Shown here: positions 59,842 to 64,000 of the stretch, one piece after another
How positions within the stretch are numbered: the stretch's first letter is position 1
Layout of the letters: every line of letters starts with the position of its first letter
NCBI RefSeq assembly: GCF_902728235.1
Contig: NZ_CACVBO010000001.1
Span: 992,001 to 1,056,000, forward strand
DNA length: 64,000 nucleotides
Origin: Lentimonas sp. CC4
GTDB taxonomy: Bacteria; Verrucomicrobiota; Verrucomicrobiia; Opitutales; Coraliomargaritaceae
Direction: 5' to 3'
Program-made: the position numbers and the translations under genes
The notes under the pieces: model-generated
Databases searched by the model: none
Told to the model about the DNA's origin: nothing
The model's input: only the letters and a program-made list of their open reading frames with translations

Positions 59842-61271
59842 GCCGACACCTCCTCTACGATTAAATCAAAGTCATTGCTCGACACCACGCGCACCGTCGC
59901 GCCGCGCTCAATCATGCCGACCGCACAATGCGCCTCATAGCGCTGCCCCTTAATCTCAACACGCCCGCCAGGATGCAATGGCGTGAGTGCCACGCCCTCG
60001 CTGCCAACGTTGGGTAGCTTCGATTCGCGCACTTCACGAATGGTCTGACTATCGCCACCCGCCGCAGTTTCCAGCACCAGTTGCCGCTCGAACCACGAAC
60101 CCTTAAAGAATCGGCCCACCAGCAGAATACCACCAAAGGCAATAGAAATACCATAAATCAACTGCACCAAGGGCTCGGCAAACATCTCAGGGGTCAGCCC
60201 CACGCCTTCACCATCCTCACTCGCTGGCCAATAATCGACCATCGTCCAAAGCAGCGAACCGAGCATCAGGCCGATACCTGAGAGCGCAAACACCACCGTC
60301 CCCGGAAATAAGAACAGCTCCACCAGCACCAGCAGCACGCCGAGCAGAAAGAAAAAGATCGCCTCATTGCCCGCAAGCCCTGCCACATAATGACTGGCAA
60401 AGAAAATCCCTAGCAAGACGAGACCACCGATGCCAAACACCCCGAAACCTGGCGTTTTAAATTCGAGAAAGAGCAGTAACACGCCCAAGCCCATCAGCAG
60501 TGGCGCGATGGTATTCATCCACTTCGCGATTTCCTCGGAGTAGCTGATCTCAAAGTCGCGGATCTCGTAATTCCCCGCGCCAAGCCGGGCATCGAGCAGA
60601 TCCTCAATCGAATCGTAGATCCCCTCACCTAGCAGTTTGTGGGGCGGATCGCCGTATTCTTTGACCGCTTCTGTCGCGGTGAGCGTTAATAACTCGCCCG
60701 CCGGCTTGATCACTTCTTCGCCAATTTTCAGCTCAAAGTCTGCGTCAAGCATCGCACGCACCACATCGGAGCGATACGGATACTCCGCAGTCATCACGCG
60801 AATATTCGCCCGCAGATAACTCTCAATCTTCTGCTTCGCGGTCTCAGCCACATCCTCGCCCGTGCCTTGAATCACAGCCGAGGCACCCATTTTACCGCGC
60901 GGTGAGAAGTAGATCTCTTGAGTCGCGGCTGCAATGAACGAACCCGCCGAGATCGCGTCATGGTTGACATACGTCGCCGTGATGCCGTCGAAACGATCCA
61001 GCATCTCCATCATATCCAGCGTGATATCGACCCGACCACCAGGGGTATCCATATCGAGGATCACCATGCCGACATCGTTGGCGATGGCCTCCTTCAGCCC
61101 GCGGCGTAGGATATACAAATTTGGTGTGCTAATCGCACCTGTGATCGGAATCACATAGACATCAACCACCTCTGCGGCCTTCGAAACAGCATCCGTTGGC
61201 TCTACTTTTTGAGCAAACAAGCCAGTCGAACAAGCAAAGAGTAACAGGAGTAAAATCCGACGAATCGTCAT
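59838..61271 (-). CDS. NfeD family membrane protease (ClpP-type serine protease)
   Basis: A 477-residue protein from ATG 61271 with signal peptide [19 protein letters not shown]. The ClpP-like domain (about 36-235) carries [13 protein letters not shown] and the nucleophile Ser109 in [11 protein letters not shown]; Lys146 or Lys148 is the likely partner. Membrane segments follow ([34 protein letters not shown] and [22 protein letters not shown]), then an OB-fold ([42 protein letters not shown]). The substrate is unknown; the archaeal relative cuts a stomatin C-terminus, which fits its place before floA. A longer frame from 61322 is not supported. Confidence 0.9.
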   Translation of the reverse strand: MTIRRILLLLLFACSTGLFAQKVEPTDAVSKAAEVVDVYVIPITGAISTPNLYILRRGLKEAIANDVGMVILDMDTPGGRVDITLDMMEMLDRFDGITATYVNHDAISAGSFIAAATQEIYFSPRGKMGASAVIQGTGEDVAETAKQKIESYLRANIRVMTAEYPYRSDVVRAMLDADFELKIGEEVIKPAGELLTLTATEAVKEYGDPPHKLLGEGIYDSIEDLLDARLGAGNYEIRDFEISYSEEIAKWMNTIAPLLMGLGVLLLFLEFKTPGFGVFGIGGLVLLGIFFASHYVAGLAGNEAIFFFLLGVLLVLVELFLFPGTVVFALSGIGLMLGSLLWTMVDYWPASEDGEGVGLTPEMFAEPLVQLIYGISIAFGGILLVGRFFKGSWFERQLVLETAAGGDSQTIREVRESKLPNVGSEGVALTPLHPGGRVEIKGQRYEAHCAVGMIERGATVRVVSSNDFDLIVEEVSA

Positions 61272-61362
61272 ATCTCTGCATATATCTGAAAATAACGCGT
61301 AGAAGGCAAGACCCCTTGGCAATTTTCAAACGATCGGATCTGACACGTCCGACTCGTATACG

Positions 61363-62910
61363 CTAATTAAGGGCACTATCTGAAGCAACGACTTCCTTCC
61401 AGCTTTTCACTGCAAATATCGCATCGGTTGCAACACTATCAAACGGACTCTCAAACTCATCCTCAGTCGCCACACCCAACGTCGTATCATAAAAGAAATT
61501 CACTCCATTTGGACAAGAAAAACTACCAGCAACAATGGCGCCCAGATAATCAAAGATCCCATTCCCTTGACCGCCAGTGGACACCGACGAATAGGGCGCA
61601 TTAATCACCATTGCGATTCGATCATCATTATTAAATTGCACATTTGGGCCACTCGGATTCTCAGCAGATAAGTCAACATACGGAGTCACTTGAAACTGGA
61701 TCGGCTTATCGTTGTAAGTGCTACCAGTAAAGTGGTTATTACCATCTGAAATAAGGTGTAAGGTCGCGCCTTCCTCAAAGTAAATATCTCCATGAATATT
61801 AAAACCATTCTTAACATACAGGACCACATCCCCCTTGACCGTCAACTGAGACCCATTTTGAAGGTTAATGCTCGGGGTAGATAATACGACCTGCTCACCA
61901 GTCGCGCCGATGACACGATCATCGCCATCGGCAGTAAAGAGCACATCTGCGTCTGAGCCGTTTTGCCAATAATTCTGATCCACACCATAATCAGGGTCAT
62001 TCGAATTCCAAAAAGAAGCAGAAGTGATCTCGGTCTGCCCTGCAGGAGCCCAATATTCGCTAGTATCAGGATAGACTGGATCATTAATTTCCCCATTATA
62101 ATTCTGCTGAATACCTTCAGAATTCAACGAGTCGGCCGAATCCTCTGGCGAAAGACTTAACCATAAATTCTGATCCAATTGATTCGAATTCGTTTTACCA
62201 CTATCATAGCCAATCTCTCCGCCTCCAGAATTCAAAATACCATTAATAATCGCGTTGTTCACCTGAATCGCAGAACTACCCGTAGCAATCGTTACAATTG
62301 ATGCTGCGTAACCAGTATCTTGCCCATAGACTGGATCTGTCGTCTGATCGGAGCTATAGCTAGCATACAGGGGTCTTTTATCTCCATTTCCATGGAGAAT
62401 CTTAATTGAGAACCTAGCAGCGACTGCATTCGCAAAAATAGGCGTCGAATACTCCACATCTACAATCCCGCCTTCTCCAGGCATATCGGATTGCGCCTCA
62501 ACAACGACCGCCCGCTGAACAAGCCCTCCTGCAAATGGGATCGTTGCTAATGAGTGAATCTCATACAAATCTGAATTACTCGATTCTCGTGTAACTGCGA
62601 CATCGACGGTGGCGATATAACTGCCAACTTCATAGCTGTAGCCGCCTTCAGGTGCCTGCCAAGATAAGCCAGCAACACCGTTTTCCTGCAATTCATTAAT
62701 CCCAATTTCAATCCCAGACTCTGCTAAGTGCAATGCAACATCTCTGAGGCTAGCTCGCTTCGCGATCTTAGCAGTGTGGCCTGAATATTGAATCACACTT
62801 CCGAGTAATACGCTAAATACTGTGGCAAAAATGATGGCAGTTAACAAGATAGAGCCGCAAGTATTGCGTCCATGAGTCGAACGTAAGAATGTGGATTCAA
62901 TGGTTTTCAT
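61363..62910 (-). CDS. PilX-like pilus assembly protein
   Basis: A 515-residue protein with an N-terminal membrane segment (GSILLTAIIFATVFSVLLGSVIQYSGHTAKIAKR) that looks like a PilX/T4P minor-pilin anchor without a Gly-Phe cleavage motif, then LALHLAESGIEIGINEL-type text (here RDVALHLAESGIEIGINELQ), a recognised feature of PilX N-terminal proteins. The long exported part is Asn/Ser/Gly-rich (NNAIINGILNSGGGEIGYDSG and GEQVVLSTPSINLQNGSQLTVKGDVVLYVKNGFNI). It follows two prepilin-type genes on the same strand, and all three probably form one unit for a pilus or pseudopilus tip. Confidence 0.75.
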   Translation of the reverse strand: MKTIESTFLRSTHGRNTCGSILLTAIIFATVFSVLLGSVIQYSGHTAKIAKRASLRDVALHLAESGIEIGINELQENGVAGLSWQAPEGGYSYEVGSYIATVDVAVTRESSNSDLYEIHSLATIPFAGGLVQRAVVVEAQSDMPGEGGIVDVEYSTPIFANAVAARFSIKILHGNGDKRPLYASYSSDQTTDPVYGQDTGYAASIVTIATGSSAIQVNNAIINGILNSGGGEIGYDSGKTNSNQLDQNLWLSLSPEDSADSLNSEGIQQNYNGEINDPVYPDTSEYWAPAGQTEITSASFWNSNDPDYGVDQNYWQNGSDADVLFTADGDDRVIGATGEQVVLSTPSINLQNGSQLTVKGDVVLYVKNGFNIHGDIYFEEGATLHLISDGNNHFTGSTYNDKPIQFQVTPYVDLSAENPSGPNVQFNNDDRIAMVINAPYSSVSTGGQGNGIFDYLGAIVAGSFSCPNGVNFFYDTTLGVATEDEFESPFDSVATDAIFAVKSWKEVVASDSALN

Positions 62911-62917
62911 ATATATA

Positions 62918-63478
62918 TTATTCGACGTTCGTGTAAGATTTATTTCGGAACATCACCATAGTAATATCGATGTCCTTAGAGATGTCGCTAAAATGGCCAT
63001 CAACTGAGCGTTCGAGCGTGATCTTAACCGCATTGGTGCCTGCAGCCGTAACGGCAACAGTTCCCATCTGAGTATAGTATTCAAAAGTAACAGCACTGAG
63101 CCCGTCATCTTGAGCCGACAAAAGAACCTCAGCCACATTCGCTCCTGTTAGCTCGTTCCGCTTTAATTCAAGGGAATCCCCACTACCACTAACGGTATAT
63201 ATTATTGTATCCGTGTTCCCCGCGATGTCGGTTGTCACAAACATAAAATCAGTCGCGGTTTGAGTCAAAACCTCAGAGACGCCCCTTAACTCACTCTCAA
63301 GAATCTGTTGAATTTTTAGATTATCGCTAGTCGCCGACGTTTCATCCATCGAAACTTTCATCGTTTTGCCCATTGTGAGCACCGTCCCCAACAAACCAGT
63401 CAAAACCATCAAGCTGATCGCGGACGCAACCATGAGTTCGACTAAAGTGAAGCCTGATTTTTGTTTATTAATTCGCAT
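62918..63478 (-). CDS. Prepilin-type protein (PilW-like)
   Basis: A 186-residue protein from ATG 63478 (GTG 63481 directly before is also possible). The leader is MRINKQKSG, then the class III cleavage site G-FTLVELMVASAISLMVLTGLLG with Glu5. The exported part has LKIQQILESELRGVSEV, typical of PilW. The start overlaps the previous prepilin gene by 11 bp, so the two are translationally coupled. The PilX-like gene starts 7 bp after its stop. Confidence 0.82.
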   Translation of the reverse strand: MRINKQKSGFTLVELMVASAISLMVLTGLLGTVLTMGKTMKVSMDETSATSDNLKIQQILESELRGVSEVLTQTATDFMFVTTDIAGNTDTIIYTVSGSGDSLELKRNELTGANVAEVLLSAQDDGLSAVTFEYYTQMGTVAVTAAGTNAVKITLERSVDGHFSDISKDIDITMVMFRNKSYTNVE

Positions 63479-63905
63479 CACTATGGCTTTTATCGGACAG
63501 TCCGTTCTCCGTAAAAAATGCTCGGCCTACCACTTCTTGCCGCCGACCATCCTGAGTCCAAGTCACCATCACCCTAGCATCCAACATGCCCTCAAGCTCG
63601 TCCTCACCCTCGGCCACTTCGAGCACCGTCAGATACTGAATCCCAAGATGCTCATCGGATACATTCGCGCGAGGGTTCGTCACCAAGTCCTCTACATCGC
63701 TAAACTCAACCGTTCGTAAACCCTCAAGCTCGGCCAAGACTAACATACTGGCTCTCGTTTGCGAATCAGTTCTAAAGTTCAGCTTACGATTCGCAACTAA
63801 AGCCGCGGGAATTGCCAGTAGCACAATCGAAAATACAGCAACACCGATCATCACCTCAATGAGGCTGAATCCAGAGTTTCGATTATATTTACGTGCTAGA
63901 TACAT
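63468..63905 (-). CDS. Prepilin-type protein (PilV-like)
   Basis: About 145 residues from ATG 63905; an ATG at 63929 is also possible and has no clear Shine-Dalgarno sequence. The leader YLARKYNRNSG is followed by the cleavage site G-FSLIEVMIGVAVFSIVLLAIP with Glu5. The exported part (LNFRTDSQTRASMLVLAELEGLRTVEFS, then MVTWTQDGRRQEVVGRAFF) is of PilV type. It is the first gene of the three-gene pseudopilin set within the window; any upstream genes would lie beyond the right edge. Confidence 0.8.
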   Translation of the reverse strand: MYLARKYNRNSGFSLIEVMIGVAVFSIVLLAIPAALVANRKLNFRTDSQTRASMLVLAELEGLRTVEFSDVEDLVTNPRANVSDEHLGIQYLTVLEVAEGEDELEGMLDARVMVTWTQDGRRQEVVGRAFFTENGLSDKSHSDAN

Positions 63906-63952
63906 CTTATTAAAATCCCTCAACACCATTATTTTTCGAGCGAGACATGAAG

Positions 63953-63993
63953 GACATACACCCTACTCATTGCGTAAGGCATACACCCTACTC
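63953..63993. repeat. Two direct CATACACCCTACTC repeats
   Basis: CATACACCCTACTC occurs at 63954-63967 and again at 63980-63993, 26 bp apart, with an A or G before. It lies near the window edge, upstream of the pseudopilin genes, and may belong to a longer array continuing past the edge. Confidence 0.5.
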
Positions 63994-64000
63994 CAAGGTT

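Overview
The window looks like a chromosomal stretch of a marine Verrucomicrobiota bacterium, most likely Opitutales/Puniceicoccaceae (Coraliomargarita- or Lentimonas-like). This is inferred from the gene mix: an exported S1 sulfatase, an arylsulfotransferase-like protein, DUF1566 and SHD1-like proteins, a NfeD/FloA operon, a type IV pilus-like pseudopilin cluster, and many dispersed palindromic intergenic elements. No rRNA or tRNA gene, CRISPR array or transposase gene was seen.

Layout. 1-8 kb: the 3' part of trpE, a primary-type sigma-70 factor, lnt, a small anchored SHD1-like protein and secA. 8-16 kb: a DUF2157/GDYXXLXY pair, a minus-strand operon of two SPFH proteins plus a DUF3592-like gene whose two halves meet at a nine-A run, an Smr protein, a pseudogene with one in-frame TAG, then an EF-hand lipoprotein and a DUF1566 protein. 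15.7-25.7 kb: Fic, rmuC, SOUL and DUF5069 proteins, a TonB receptor with a His-rich segment behind a small His-rich protein, a small CX5R phosphatase with a 68-residue partner, a polyprenyl diphosphate synthase and a hydrolase. 25.9-32 kb: a DUF1566/EF-hand protein, an arylsulfotransferase-DUF1566 fusion and a sulfatase on one strand, probably one exported sulfate-ester locus. 32-40 kb: an antitoxin/PIN toxin pair, mutS, an orphan 700-residue secreted propeller protein, a second copy of the last 105 bp of mutS, and an AAA/DUF4143 ATPase. 40-50.6 kb: recQ, a conserved unknown, an MFS transporter, a Y-family polymerase, another AAA/DUF4143 ATPase with a perfect 34-bp palindrome before its start, a membrane protein and ftsK. 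50.9-64 kb: grpE-dnaJ, purN, two AT-rich small exported-protein genes, an alcohol dehydrogenase, prmA, a RodZ-like gene, nfeD-nfeD-floA, and three pseudopilin-type genes.

DNA maintenance genes are frequent (mutS, recQ, rmuC, Y-family polymerase, ftsK, Smr), but they do not form one operon. The clearest functional units are the SPFH operon, the NfeD/FloA operon, grpE-dnaJ, the sulfate-ester locus, the zinc-type TonB pair and the pseudopilin set.

The most unusual signals lie between or at the ends of genes. They are: the synonymous-diverged second mutS 3' end bracketing a 2.7-kb insert; a dnaX-type slippery heptamer (A AAA AAG) exactly where two DUF3592-like half-genes change frame; intergenic arrays with strict 7-bp period at three places; inverted repeats directly before both DUF4143 ATPases; and several families of terminal-inverted-repeat intergenic elements, one of which carries another palindrome inserted into it.
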